In this document: positions 27,870-38,505 of the stretch, in pieces | Position numbering within the stretch: position 1 is the stretch's first letter | How the letters are laid out: each line of letters starts with the position of its first letter | Source: Nocardioides alcanivorans | Lineage (GTDB): Bacteria; Actinomycetota; Actinomycetes; Propionibacteriales; Nocardioidaceae | Reading direction: 5' to 3' | Assembly: GCF_021555175.1 (NCBI RefSeq) | Contig: NZ_JAKGRW010000046.1 | Location: 1 to 64,000, forward strand | DNA length: 64,000 nt | Position numbers and translations under genes: made by a program | The notes under the pieces: model-generated | Seen by the model: the letters and a program-made list of their open reading frames with translations, nothing else | Database searches by the model: none | What the model was told of the DNA's origin: nothing

Positions 27870-28949
27870 CGCAGCGTGGCAGTGATCGGGGGCGGCATCA
27901 TCGGCCTCAGCTGTGCCGACGAGCTCCTTCGCGCCGGCCACGAGGTGGTCGTCTGTGACCCGGCGCCTGCAACGGGGGCCACCCATGCCGCTGCCGGCAT
28001 GCTCGCGCCTGCGGGGGAGGCATGGTTCGGTGAGGAGGCCCTCCTGCGACTGGGGCTCGACTCCTTGGCGCGCTGGCCCGAGTACGCCGCGAACCTGGAG
28101 CAGCGCTCCGGCACCGACGTCGACCTGCGCAGCACCGGCACCCTGCTGGTCGGGATGGACCGTGACGACCTGATCGACGTACGGCGCTCGTGCGCGCTCC
28201 TCGAGGAGTCGGGTGTACGGGTCGAACCACTGGACCGGGAAGCGCTGTGGCGCAGGGAACCCGGTCTCAGCTCGCGGGTTGCCGGTGGCGTCTGGCTTCC
28301 CCACGACCGGCACGTCGACCCCCGACGGGTGGCGGTCGCACTGCTCGCGGTGCTGGGCGACCGAGTGGTGCGGCAGCGGGCCACCCCGGTCGAGGGCGGG
28401 GTCCTCCTCGAGGACGGTCGCGTGCTCGCCGCAGACGTGGTCGTGCTCGCCACCGGCGCGACCGGGTTGGCATCGGTCCGTGCGGTGCGCGGCGAGGTGA
28501 TCCGGGTGCGGACCCCGGACGCGCCCACCCACATGGTGCGGGCGCGGGTCCATGGCCAGCCGGTGTACGTCGTCCCCCGCAGCGACGGGGAAGTCGTCAT
28601 CGGAGCGACCGAGGAGGAGCACCCGGGCCATTCCGCTCCGACCGTCGGGGGAATGGCCCGGCTGCTGGACGCAGCCCGCCAGCTGCTGCCCGGGCTCGAC
28701 ACGGCGGAGTTCATCGACGCCGTCGCTCGGGACCGCCCCGGCACGCCCGACAACGGGCCACTGCTGGGCGTCCTGGAGGGCACCGGAGCGCAGCGACCCA
28801 TCGTGGCCGGCGGTCACTACCGCGGCGGCGTACTCCTTGCCCCCGTCACCGCTGCGGTGGTCAGGGCCCTGGTCGAGGAGTCCCCACCACCTGACGTCGC
28901 CGCCCCCTTCCATCCCGACCGTTTCGAGAGGACAACACCATGCCTGTGA
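27825..28949 (+). CDS. thiO: Glycine oxidase ThiO
   Basis: A 374 aa FAD-dependent amine oxidase (DAO family). The N-terminus has VAVIGGGIIGLSCADELLRAG (Rossmann GxGxxG), VCDPAPATGATHAAAGML, GEVIRVRTPD, VVIGATEEE and DRPGTPDNGPLLGV. It oxidises glycine to iminoacetate for thiazole formation. The ATG at 27825 sits at the start of a run of NRVNRVNR repeats; translation could begin at any of five consecutive start codons. It overlaps the preceding short ORF and the thiS start by a few bases, indicating an operon. Confidence 0.95.
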   Translation: MNRVNRVNRVNRVNRRSVAVIGGGIIGLSCADELLRAGHEVVVCDPAPATGATHAAAGMLAPAGEAWFGEEALLRLGLDSLARWPEYAANLEQRSGTDVDLRSTGTLLVGMDRDDLIDVRRSCALLEESGVRVEPLDREALWRREPGLSSRVAGGVWLPHDRHVDPRRVAVALLAVLGDRVVRQRATPVEGGVLLEDGRVLAADVVVLATGATGLASVRAVRGEVIRVRTPDAPTHMVRARVHGQPVYVVPRSDGEVVIGATEEEHPGHSAPTVGGMARLLDAARQLLPGLDTAEFIDAVARDRPGTPDNGPLLGVLEGTGAQRPIVAGGHYRGGVLLAPVTAAVVRALVEESPPPDVAAPFHPDRFERTTPCL

Positions 28950-29152
28950 GGAAGCCCAAGACCGTGCAGCTGATCGTCAACGGGGAGATCACACGACATC
29001 GCGAGGGGATCCGACTCGCTGACCTGGTGCCGGACCCGCGTGGCGTTGCCGTCGCCGTGAACGGCACGGTCGTCCGGGCGGCCGACTGGCCCGACACCCA
29101 GCTGTGTGACGACGACCGGGTCGAGGTCGTGACCGCCCACCAGGGCGGGTGA
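28940..29152 (+). CDS. thiS: Sulfur carrier protein ThiS
   Basis: A 70 aa ubiquitin-like beta-grasp protein ending in the functional Gly-Gly tail (VVTAHQGG), where sulfur is carried as a thiocarboxylate. VQLIVNGEITRHREG and VAVAVNGTVVRAADW fit ThiS. It starts inside the thiO tail and its stop overlaps the thiG start (GTGA), so all are coupled. Confidence 0.95.
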   Translation: MPVRKPKTVQLIVNGEITRHREGIRLADLVPDPRGVAVAVNGTVVRAADWPDTQLCDDDRVEVVTAHQGG

Positions 29153-29925
29153 GCGGCGTGGAACCGTTCCTTCTCGCCGGCGAGACGCTGGCCAGCCGGC
29201 TGTGGATCGGGACGGGCGGCCTGACCAGCCTGGAAGCGGTACGTCGGGTGGTCGCGGCGGCAGAGCCGGGCCTGGTGACGGTGTCGATGCGACGTACCTC
29301 CTCCCTGGTCGCGGGCGGCCTCCTCGCCACGCTGCGCGAGCTCGGCGTGCGGATCCTGCCCAACACGGCCGGTTGCCTGAGCGCCCGTGAAGCGGTGCTC
29401 ACCGCGGAACTCGCCCGCGAGGCGTTGCAGACCGACTGGGTGAAGCTCGAGGTGATCGGCGACGAACACAGCCTGCTCCCCGACGTGGTCGATCTCGTCG
29501 ACGCAGCTGCCACCCTGGTCGAGCGCGGCTTCACGGTGTTGCCCTACACCACGGCCGACCCCGTGGTCGCGCGTCGCCTCGTCGACGTCGGCTGCGCCGC
29601 TGTCATGCCGCTGGGATCACCGATCGGCTCGGGCCGCGGCATCGCGGACCCGCACTCCATCGCCGCGGTCCGGGCAGCGGTGTCGGTCCCCGTGGTGCTG
29701 GACGCTGGCATCGGGACCGCCAGTGAGGCAGCCCTGGCCCGTGAACTGGGGTGCGACGCGGTGCTCGTCGCCACGGCCGTCACCCGGGCGGAGGATCCCG
29801 TCGCGATGGCCACGGCGATGCGCCACGCGGTCCTTGCCGGTTCTCTCGCGGCGGGCGCGGGCAGGATCCCGCGTCGCGAGGAGCCGCGCGCCTCGAGCCC
29901 GATGCACGGCCGGGTGATGGTGTGA
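29149..29925 (+). CDS. thiG: Thiazole synthase
   Basis: 258 aa TIM-barrel enzyme: LWIGTGGLTSLEAVRR, VTVSMRRTSS, ILPNTAGCLSAREAV, the Schiff-base Lys in DWVKLEVIGDEHSLLPD, VMPLGSPIGSGRGI and VVLDAGIGTASEAALA. It condenses DXP, iminoacetate and thiocarboxylated ThiS into the thiazole phosphate. The end GRVMV is followed directly by thiE, whose GTG overlaps the stop codon. Confidence 0.97.
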   Translation: MSGVEPFLLAGETLASRLWIGTGGLTSLEAVRRVVAAAEPGLVTVSMRRTSSLVAGGLLATLRELGVRILPNTAGCLSAREAVLTAELAREALQTDWVKLEVIGDEHSLLPDVVDLVDAAATLVERGFTVLPYTTADPVVARRLVDVGCAAVMPLGSPIGSGRGIADPHSIAAVRAAVSVPVVLDAGIGTASEAALARELGCDAVLVATAVTRAEDPVAMATAMRHAVLAGSLAAGAGRIPRREEPRASSPMHGRVMV

Positions 29926-30490
29926 GCCCGCCCCGCCTGCTGCTCCTCAGTGATCGGAGCCAGCTGCCGGACGGTCGTTGCCTGGAACGCACCGTCGCCG
30001 AGTGCGCCTCTGCCGGCCTCGCCGTCATGGTGTTGCGTGAGCTCGACCTCTCCGAGGCAGCGCGGGCGGCCCTCGCCGTGAAGCTTGCTCGCCACGTGAC
30101 GGTGATCTCGGCTCGTACGTCGCTGCCGGCCACCGCCGGCGTACACCTGGCAGCCCACCAGCCCGTGGTCGGCTCGCGTCACGGACGGTCCTGTCACGAC
30201 GGGTCGCAGTTGCGGCAGGCGGTGGCGCAGGGCGCGGAATGGGTCACCTTGTCGCCGGTGGCGCCCTCACCGTCCAAGCCGGGCTACGGCCCGGTCCTCG
30301 GTACCGCCGGTGTGGCCGGGCTCGTCGCGGAGGCCGCCGGGACCCCCTCTATGCACTCGGCGGCATCGATGCCGCCAACGCCGCTGACTTCCGGGCGGCC
30401 GGGGCACACGGCGTGGCCGTCATGGGCGCCGTGATGCGCGCTCGTGACCCGGCCGCGGTGGTGACCCGGCTCCTCGAAGCCGTCGCATGA
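29922..30490 (+). pseudogene. thiE: Thiamine-phosphate synthase, frameshifted
   Basis: Starts at GTG 29922, overlapping the thiG stop. TIM-barrel features: PRLLLLSDRSQLPDGRCL, GVHLAAHQPVVG (cf. GVHLGQ), WVTLSPVAPSPSKPGYGP (phosphate-binding strand). The frame breaks at the five-C run 30343-30347; with a sixth C the sequence continues as TPLYALGGIDAANAADFRAAGAHGVAVMGAVM to the stop at 30490. It would join HMP-PP and thiazole phosphate. The DxR/RE motif (VQLRxK) is replaced by VLREL, so it may be a ThiE-like or TenI-like variant. Confidence 0.82.
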
Positions 30491-30533
30491 CCAACGGCCC
30501 GGCACGACCTCACCCCAACCAGCAGGAGAACTG

Positions 30534-32225
<1,692 letters not shown>

Positions 32226-32242
32226 CGTGAGAGGCTGACACG

Positions 32243-32698
32243 ATGACACGAGGTGGGGCGCAGCCGGACGTCGATGGACTCGCGGCGACGGTGGCGGCCT
32301 GTCGCGACCTGATCGATGCACGCTTCCCCGAAGGTGGCGAGAGCGGTGCCGCGGCGGTGCTGTTGGCCGACGGCAGGATCCTGACCGGAACCAGCCCGGA
32401 GTTCCTCAACCCGAGCACGACGGTGTGCCACGAGATCGAGCCCTACTGCGCGGCGTACCGGCTCGACCAGCCGATCGTCGCGTCGGTGTGCCTGCATCGG
32501 GCGACCGACGGATCGTTCCTGGTGCTCAGCCCCTGCGGGGTGTGCCGCGAGCGGCTCGCGGGCCACGGCCCCGACGTGCGGGTCGCCGTCCCCGCGCCGC
32601 AGGACCCGACCGAGGTCCGCTGGATCACGCTGGGTGAGGCGCTGCCCCACTACTGGGTGAAGGTCTTCGCCGACGAAGTGCCGCAGTGGGCCGACTGA
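32243..32698 (+). CDS. Cytidine/blasticidin S deaminase-family protein
   Basis: A 151 aa zinc deaminase of the CDA fold. Zinc ligands and catalytic Glu are in VCHEIEPYCAAYRLD (Cys-His-Glu variant of HAE) and SPCGVCRERLAGHG (PCxxC). The first motif begins with Cys-His rather than His-Ala, as in blasticidin-S-deaminase-like subgroups. Substrate uncertain: cytidine, deoxycytidine or an antibiotic. It starts 17 bp after thiC. Confidence 0.82.
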   Translation: MTRGGAQPDVDGLAATVAACRDLIDARFPEGGESGAAAVLLADGRILTGTSPEFLNPSTTVCHEIEPYCAAYRLDQPIVASVCLHRATDGSFLVLSPCGVCRERLAGHGPDVRVAVPAPQDPTEVRWITLGEALPHYWVKVFADEVPQWAD

Positions 32699-32755
32699 CG
32701 GCGCCGACCGTCCTCGTAGGGTTGGGCTCATCATGACCGCCACCTCCGCCCCGAC

Positions 32756-33211
32756 ATGCTGACCCCGCTCGCACAGGAACTGGTCCAGCGCTATCGCGCC
32801 CACGGCCGGTTCGAACTGCGCCGTTCGTGGAAGGTCGGTGTGGTGGCGATCGTCTTCGTCGCCGGCTTCGCGGCGCTCTTCATCGACCTCGCGCTCAGCA
32901 ACGAACCGCGCCCCGGCTACATCGGGCTCATCGTCTTCTCGCCGGTGCTGGTCATCGGATTGGTGTTCGGCGTGCGGCAGCTGCTGCCAGCCGGCTCCGT
33001 CGTCGTCGACAGCGCGGGCATCCACCTCGACGACCGCAGCGTGGCGTGGGCGGAGATCGCCGAGACGTCCGTCGAGAACACGCCGGGCTGGCGCGCCTAC
33101 CGCTACGTGCGACTCACTCTCAAGGACGGGGAGGCCGTCGACCTGCCACTGATGCTGGCGCCGGGCGCGCATGACCAGTGGTTTGCGATCAACCACCTGC
33201 GCGACGAGTGA
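32756..33211 (+). CDS. Hypothetical membrane protein
   Basis: A 151 aa protein with two transmembrane helices (GVVAIVFVAGFAALFIDLAL, YIGLIVFSPVLVIGLVFGV) and a short C-terminal PH-like strand set (IHLDDRSVAWAEIAETSVENTPGW). Family not recognised. It converges with the DUF1707 gene. Confidence 0.7.
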   Translation: MLTPLAQELVQRYRAHGRFELRRSWKVGVVAIVFVAGFAALFIDLALSNEPRPGYIGLIVFSPVLVIGLVFGVRQLLPAGSVVVDSAGIHLDDRSVAWAEIAETSVENTPGWRAYRYVRLTLKDGEAVDLPLMLAPGAHDQWFAINHLRDE

Positions 33212-33233
33212 GGCACCCGGTCCCGGCTGGGGC

Positions 33234-34193
33234 TCAGGACGGGGTGAACGGACTCTCCGAGACGATCCGACCGTCGAGGGTGGTGGTCATCCAGCCGGTC
33301 TCGTCGTAGGAGTTGGTGATCCAGATCTGCACCACCGGCACCCCCGCGGAGGAGTCGACGAGGACGTCTGCCCAGCTCAACGATCCGTCCTCGACGTTGA
33401 GGCCCTCGACCCCTCGCTCGATGTTCGCCACGAACGCCTCCACGTCGAAGTCGTGCAGGTCGATGAGATCCAGGTCGCGACCGGCGTCGTCTGCCTCGTC
33501 GGCCAGGCGAAGCCCCTCCTTCCCCTTCGTGAACTCCCAGTCCTCGACCCGCGGCCGGGTGCGCCCGAGCGGGCGCTCGAAGCGGAGGTAGCCGGGGTTG
33601 ATCCGGAGACTGTGCACGTAGGGTGCCCGGAAGGCCTTCTCCCACTCCTCGAAGACCGTCGTGAGCGTCGCTGCATCCACCCGGAAGGGGCCCAGCTCCT
33701 TGATCGGCCAGTAGGCGCCGTCCGGGTAGGCGCGGCCGCTCACCTCGTCGCGCACCTCGCTCCACGTGATCGCCATCGTGGCTGCGTGCTCGAGTCCTTC
33801 CTGCTCCCGCTGCTCCTCCGCGTCGAGCTCCTGAGCAGGGGCGGCGGCCGACACGTCGTGGTCGTCGCGGTCGGCCAGCACGAACGGGATTCCGACGAGC
33901 GCGGCCAGCAACGAGGCGACGGCGGTCACCGCCAACAGGGTCTTGATGGGAGGCTTCGGTGCCGGTGCGGACAGCACGTCCCCGGCGCGGCCGACTCCCT
34001 GCAGGTCCGGGGCCAACGCGGTCGCTCCCTGCAGGTCGCCGATCAGCCTCTCGAGCTCGACCATGTGCACGGCTGCGAGTGCCTTCGAGCTCCGGCGGGA
34101 GAGCTCATCCGCGTCGATCTGTCCGTCGACGAACGCCTGCTGGAGGGTCTCGACGACCTGGTTGCGGTCCTGGTCGCGGGCACGCAACGCCAT
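33234..34193 (-). CDS. DUF1707/SHOCT-like domain membrane protein
   Basis: 319 aa from ATG 34193 (MALRARDQDRNQVVETLQQAF). The N-terminal domain, including VDGQIDADELSRRSSKALAA, matches DUF1707. A single membrane helix (IKTLLAVTAVASLLAALVGIPFV) is followed by an extracytoplasmic domain of about 200 aa, with a VNTL-type pattern (VDSSAGVPVVQIWITNSYDETGW) that I cannot assign. DUF1707 is a cytosolic module common in actinomycete membrane proteins. Confidence 0.8.
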   Translation of the reverse strand: MALRARDQDRNQVVETLQQAFVDGQIDADELSRRSSKALAAVHMVELERLIGDLQGATALAPDLQGVGRAGDVLSAPAPKPPIKTLLAVTAVASLLAALVGIPFVLADRDDHDVSAAAPAQELDAEEQREQEGLEHAATMAITWSEVRDEVSGRAYPDGAYWPIKELGPFRVDAATLTTVFEEWEKAFRAPYVHSLRINPGYLRFERPLGRTRPRVEDWEFTKGKEGLRLADEADDAGRDLDLIDLHDFDVEAFVANIERGVEGLNVEDGSLSWADVLVDSSAGVPVVQIWITNSYDETGWMTTTLDGRIVSESPFTPS

Positions 34194-34282
34194 CCGACCC
34201 TCCCCAGCCCGTTCCGGGACCCGCGCGGTCGCGGATCCTTGCTGCACGCAGATTACCGGCGCCTTCGTTAGGGTCGTTCCCC

Positions 34283-35362
34283 ATGGCCCCGTTGACCGCT
34301 CCGATCCGGACCGAGCGGCTGCTGCTGCGCACCTTCCGCCCCGATGACATCGACGCGCTGCTCGACTATCAACGCATCCCGGAGGTGGCGCGCTACCTCC
34401 TCGTGGAGCCGTGGACCCGGGAGTACGCCGAGCAGCAGGTCGTGAAGCGGCTGCGCAGCACCGGACTCGGCGGACCCGACGACGTGCTCGCGCTGGCGGT
34501 GGAACTCGATGGCCGGGTGATCGGGGACATCGCGGTGTGGCCCACTGATGCCGAGGCGCGGCAGGGGGAGCTGGGCTGGGTCTTCCACCCCGAGGTCGGT
34601 GGCCGGGGCTACGCCACCGAGGCGGTCGCCGCCGCCATGGAGCACGCCTTCGACGCCGGCTGGCATCGAGCAGTGGCCCAGATGGATCCACGCAACACCG
34701 CTTCCGCCAAGCTGGCCCGGCGGCTGGGAATGACCCTCGAGGGTGCCCATCGCAGCAGCTGGTGGAGCAAGGGGGAGTGGACCGACAACTGGGTCTTCGC
34801 CCTCCTTGCCGATGACTGGCGGGCACGCCGTACCGACCCGACACGGGCCCCGCAGCCCGAGGGGCGGCGTGCCTCCCCGGGGGCGCTGGCGCCGGATCGG
34901 GAGGCGTTGGAGGGTTGGCTGGAGCTCTACCGCCAGACCCTGCCGCGGAAGATCGCCGGACTCGCGGCAGATCAGCTGTGCCGGGCGGCCGTGGAGCCGT
35001 CGAACCTCAGCCTGGCCGTGCTGGTCAGGCACCTGACCACGGTCGAGCAGGCCTGGTTCGCCAACACGGTCGCCGGGCTGGCCGAGCCCCTCCACCACAG
35101 GGAGACCGGGCCGAGTGGTGACTTCGATCCCGTCGACCCCGGCACGGTCTGGGACGACCTGGCGCGCTATCAGCGCGAGCTCGTGCGTTCCCGCGAGTTC
35201 GCGGCGGCTGTCACCGACCTCGATGCCCCGCTCCCCGGAGTCAGGCACGGACGGCAGGTCAACCTGCGTTGGGTCTACCTCCACATGATCGAGGAGTACG
35301 CGCGGCACCTGGGCCATGCCGACCTCCTGCGCGAGCGCGTGGACGGGGTCACCGGCTACTGA
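34283..35362 (+). CDS. GNAT acetyltransferase fused to DUF664/DinB-like domain
   Basis: 359 aa from ATG 34283. Residues 1-180 are a RimJ/RimL-type GNAT domain: TERLLLRTFRPDDIDALLDY, RQGELGWVFHPEVGGRGYATEAV, MDPRNTASAKLARRLGM and EGAHRSSWWSKGEWTDNWVF. After an Ala/Pro/Arg linker, residues 200-359 form a four-helix DUF664/DinB-like domain (NLSLAVLVRHLTTVEQAWFANTV, LRWVYLHMIEEYARHLGHADLLRE), with His positions that could bind metal. The two are normally separate proteins. Function unknown: thiol transferase or substrate-tethered acetylation are possibilities. Confidence 0.85.
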   Translation: MAPLTAPIRTERLLLRTFRPDDIDALLDYQRIPEVARYLLVEPWTREYAEQQVVKRLRSTGLGGPDDVLALAVELDGRVIGDIAVWPTDAEARQGELGWVFHPEVGGRGYATEAVAAAMEHAFDAGWHRAVAQMDPRNTASAKLARRLGMTLEGAHRSSWWSKGEWTDNWVFALLADDWRARRTDPTRAPQPEGRRASPGALAPDREALEGWLELYRQTLPRKIAGLAADQLCRAAVEPSNLSLAVLVRHLTTVEQAWFANTVAGLAEPLHHRETGPSGDFDPVDPGTVWDDLARYQRELVRSREFAAAVTDLDAPLPGVRHGRQVNLRWVYLHMIEEYARHLGHADLLRERVDGVTGY

Positions 35363-35469
35363 TCGTCGACGGCCGACTGAGGGCGTGCGTGACCTCTGCC
35401 ACATCTGGGTCGTTGGTCCCACTGAAGGCGGCCCGGAAGGGTCCACCCCAGTGACCCAGGGAGCAGACG

Positions 35470-36552
35470 ATGCACGCAACCCGACTGGCCGGACTGGCCC
35501 TGACCGCGACCCTGGCCGTCGTCGGCACGGTGCTGACCACGCCGGCATCGCCGTCGTCGAGTGCGGGAGCGGCGCCCCCTGTAGCCCAGACGCCTGTCGA
35601 GATCGCAGCCAAGAAGACCGGCGCCAGCCTGAAGCCGGGCGGCCACGGGAAGAAGGGCGTCGCGCCGCGGCCGATCCGCGAGTACGTCGCGCTGGGTGAC
35701 TCGTGGTCGGCTGACACGATGTTCATCGACGCCAACGGCCTGCCCGATGCCACCCATGCGCCGCTCGACTGCTTCCAGTCGCCGGTGAACTACCCGAAGT
35801 TGCTGGCGCAGGAGTTGAAGGTCGAACGTTTCGCCGACGCCACCTGCGGCTCGGCCACGACCGTGCACTTCAGTGCTCCACAGAAGCTGCCGCTGGGCGG
35901 CACGAATCCGCCGCAGTTCGACCGGCTGACCGCACGGACGGACCTCGTCACGATGGGGATCGGGGGCAACGACGCCGGCATCGCTGCTGCTGCGTTCGAC
36001 TGCCTCTCGGTGCTTCCCTTCAACGTGCCAGGCATCGAGGCGCTGCCGACCCTGCCCGACCTGCCGGTGCCCTTGCTGGGGCAGAAGCTGCCGCTCGGGG
36101 GCTGCAAGGCCTTCTTCACCCAGGGCGGCACCGACACGCTCAAGGTGGCGATAGACGCCTCGCTGCCCAAGGTCGTGAAGGCGATCAAGGAGGTCAGGAA
36201 GCGCTCCCCGCACGCCCGGATCCTGCTGGTCAACTACCTCAATGCGGTGCCGGCCAAGGGATGTTGGCCCCTGGTGCCGATCACCGACCCCGACATGGGC
36301 TACCTGCACCAGTCGTTCCTCCACCTCAACACGATGCTCGACCGGGCCGCGCGCAGGACGGGCACCGAGGTCGCCGACACCTTCGCCCCGACCGTCGGCC
36401 ATGACGTGTGCGCGGCGCCGAACAAGCGCTATGCCGAAGCGCTCGGTGTGACCTTCAACGACATCGGCATCGTGGTGCCGGCCCACCCCAACGCAGCTGG
36501 CGCACGAGCGCAGTTCCGTGCGGTGCTTGCCCAGGTGAAGAAGGGCCGGTGA
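35470..36552 (+). CDS. Secreted SGNH/GDSL-family hydrolase
   Basis: A 360 aa exported esterase. Signal peptide MHATRLAGLALTATLAVVGT, cleaved around the Ala-rich stretch. Block I YVALGDSWSADTMF (GDSx, catalytic Ser), block III GIGGNDAGIAAAAFDC and block V VVPAHPNAAGARAQF (HPN..; catalytic His, no preceding Asp) match the SGNH family. Likely acts on lipids or acylated glycans outside the cell. Confidence 0.88.
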   Translation: MHATRLAGLALTATLAVVGTVLTTPASPSSSAGAAPPVAQTPVEIAAKKTGASLKPGGHGKKGVAPRPIREYVALGDSWSADTMFIDANGLPDATHAPLDCFQSPVNYPKLLAQELKVERFADATCGSATTVHFSAPQKLPLGGTNPPQFDRLTARTDLVTMGIGGNDAGIAAAAFDCLSVLPFNVPGIEALPTLPDLPVPLLGQKLPLGGCKAFFTQGGTDTLKVAIDASLPKVVKAIKEVRKRSPHARILLVNYLNAVPAKGCWPLVPITDPDMGYLHQSFLHLNTMLDRAARRTGTEVADTFAPTVGHDVCAAPNKRYAEALGVTFNDIGIVVPAHPNAAGARAQFRAVLAQVKKGR

Positions 36553-36585
36553 GCACGAGGGAGGGCGCCTCGTAGGCTTCGGCGC

Positions 36586-37407
36586 ATGCTCTCCGACTTC
36601 GATCGCCACACCGCCGTGACCGCGACGTCCCACGACGACGGTGGTGCCGTCTTCTCGGCCGATCTCGATGCGGGTTGGTCCGTGGGCGGCGGACTCAACG
36701 GTGGCTACCTGCTGGCCAACATCGGGCGTGCCCTCCAACAGACCGTGCCCCACCACCCTCACCCCTTCTCGGTGAGTGCCTACTACGTCGGTCCCGGCGT
36801 CGGTGGGGACGCCACCATCACGACCCGTGTGGTGCGCAAGGGCGGCACCGCCACCCTCGCGGCCGAGCTCGAGCAGGCCGGCACCGCCAAGATCACCGCA
36901 CTGGCGACGTACGGCGACCACGCTCGCCTCTCGGGGCCGGTGAGGACCACAGCGCAGCCGCCCGCGATCGCGCCGATCGAGCAGTGCTTCGCCTCCAGCG
37001 ACGCGCCGGAGGAGATGCGCCGAGTGGCGCCGCTGATGGAGCGCGTCGACCTCCGCATCGATCCCGCCACCGCCGGCTGGGCGGTGGGCGCACCGAGCGG
37101 CGACGGAGTCATCCAGGCATGGTTCCGGCTCCCCGACCGCGAGCCGGACGTGATCTCGCTGCTGCTCGCCGTCGATGTCCTGCCGCCGGTCACCTTCGAC
37201 CTGGGAGTCATGGGGTGGGCGCCGACGGTCGAGCTGACCGCGCACGTCCGGGCCGTGCCCGCACCCGGCTGGCTGCGGGTGCGGCATGCCACCCGCAACG
37301 TTGCGGGCGGGATGTTCGAGGAGGACTGTGAGGTCTGGGACTCCAGTGACCGCCTGGTCGCCCAGTCGCGTCAGCTCGCGAGGTTCCCGCTGGAGGCCAA
37401 GGCCTGA
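36586..37407 (+). CDS. Acyl-CoA thioesterase-like protein (tandem hotdog)
   Basis: A 273 aa protein with two hotdog repeats (4HBT_3 type): SVGGGLNGGYLLANIGRALQQTVPHH, FSVSAYYVGPGVGGDATITTRVVRKGGT and the C-terminal DLGVMGWAPTVELTAHVRAVPAPGWLRV..TRNVAGGMFEED. Probably hydrolyses acyl-CoA; the catalytic Asp/Gln cannot be placed with certainty. Confidence 0.82.
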   Translation: MLSDFDRHTAVTATSHDDGGAVFSADLDAGWSVGGGLNGGYLLANIGRALQQTVPHHPHPFSVSAYYVGPGVGGDATITTRVVRKGGTATLAAELEQAGTAKITALATYGDHARLSGPVRTTAQPPAIAPIEQCFASSDAPEEMRRVAPLMERVDLRIDPATAGWAVGAPSGDGVIQAWFRLPDREPDVISLLLAVDVLPPVTFDLGVMGWAPTVELTAHVRAVPAPGWLRVRHATRNVAGGMFEEDCEVWDSSDRLVAQSRQLARFPLEAKA

Positions 37408-37422
37408 ACACGGGCAGGCCCC

Positions 37423-38505
37423 TCAGTCGAACCAGCTGCGTCGCATCGCGCAGACCCATCTGCGCCACGGATGCTCGGTGACGGTCCAGAGCCGGTCCTG
37501 CTCCGGCCAGTAGCTGAGGTCCTCCGGGCCGATCGGGGTGGCGAGGTGGTGGGGTCGCAACCGTCCCGGGGTACCGGCATGCACCGATCCCGGGAGGACC
37601 GCACCGACCGACGCGGTGGCATACCAGCGGCCGCGGGCGACCACGGCGCCCTGCATCCGGGTCACCCCGGACTCGTCCAGGTGCAGGGCGACGGTGCTGC
37701 CGTCGTCGTCCTCGACCAGCAACCCGCTCTCCGCATCGATTGGGAAGCGGGCCACCCGGCGGGTCTGCCCTCGAGCGCGGCCGTACTCACCGGCCAGGAG
37801 GTGCGGCTGGGGCTCACTGCGGTCGAGGGAGACGAAGGAGAAGCGGAGCTTGGGCGCCTGGTCGGTGCCCAGACCCTGGTGGGTGAAGCGCACCGGGAGC
37901 AGGTGGGTGTGTCCCCAGGCGGAGATCCCGCCCGGGCCGACGGAGAGCCCCTCCTGGCCGGTGGTGACCCGCACGAGATCGTCCCAGTGGCACGTCATGA
38001 AGCCGCGGCCGGTCGCGGCGACGTGCAGCCACGGGCCGTGCCAGACCAGGCCGCCGGCATGCACGCGCAGCGGTTCCAGGGTCAGGGCGCCGTCGACCAC
38101 CGTCGGCACGACGAGGAGCACGTGCTGGTAGCGCAAGGTGGCCAGGTCGACGACCGTGACCCGGGCGCCGTGGGTCACCCCGTCGGGCTTCTTGGAGTAC
38201 CAGGACGTGACGACCAGGTCGCGGCCGCGACTTCGCTCCGGGTCGGCGCCGTCGGACGACGAGGTGATGCCCTGGGGCCACCACCGCCGGTCACGCCGGT
38301 CGGCCCGGTCCCAGGTGAAGGCCCAGTCGACGGCACGCCCCAGCAGCCGCGGTGCCAACGCACCGCGCCCCTGTCGAGTCCTCGGATCCGCATTCGCCAC
38401 CAGTGCATCGACCAGCCCGTGCAGCCCGAGTCGCCCGCCCGCCGCCGCAGCCAGCGCATCGGACTCGGCCTGCAGCGGTCGGGATCGGCGCAGGTGCACG
38501 GTCAC
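37423..38505 (-). CDS. Hypothetical protein coupled to the FHA-protease gene
   Basis: 360 aa from GTG 38505, which overlaps the stop codon of the upstream FHA-protease gene (GTGA), so translation is coupled. No signal peptide or membrane helix. Repeating aromatic/beta-like elements are seen, e.g. LVVTSWYSKKPDGVTHGARVTVVDL, LVWHGPWLHVAATGRGFMTCHWDD, ISAWGHTHLLPVRFTHQG and GPEDLSYWPEQDRLWTVTEH, which suggest a WD/propeller-like fold. No family recognised. The coupling implies a shared function with the protease. Confidence 0.65.
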   Translation of the reverse strand: MTVHLRRSRPLQAESDALAAAAGGRLGLHGLVDALVANADPRTRQGRGALAPRLLGRAVDWAFTWDRADRRDRRWWPQGITSSSDGADPERSRGRDLVVTSWYSKKPDGVTHGARVTVVDLATLRYQHVLLVVPTVVDGALTLEPLRVHAGGLVWHGPWLHVAATGRGFMTCHWDDLVRVTTGQEGLSVGPGGISAWGHTHLLPVRFTHQGLGTDQAPKLRFSFVSLDRSEPQPHLLAGEYGRARGQTRRVARFPIDAESGLLVEDDDGSTVALHLDESGVTRMQGAVVARGRWYATASVGAVLPGSVHAGTPGRLRPHHLATPIGPEDLSYWPEQDRLWTVTEHPWRRWVCAMRRSWFD

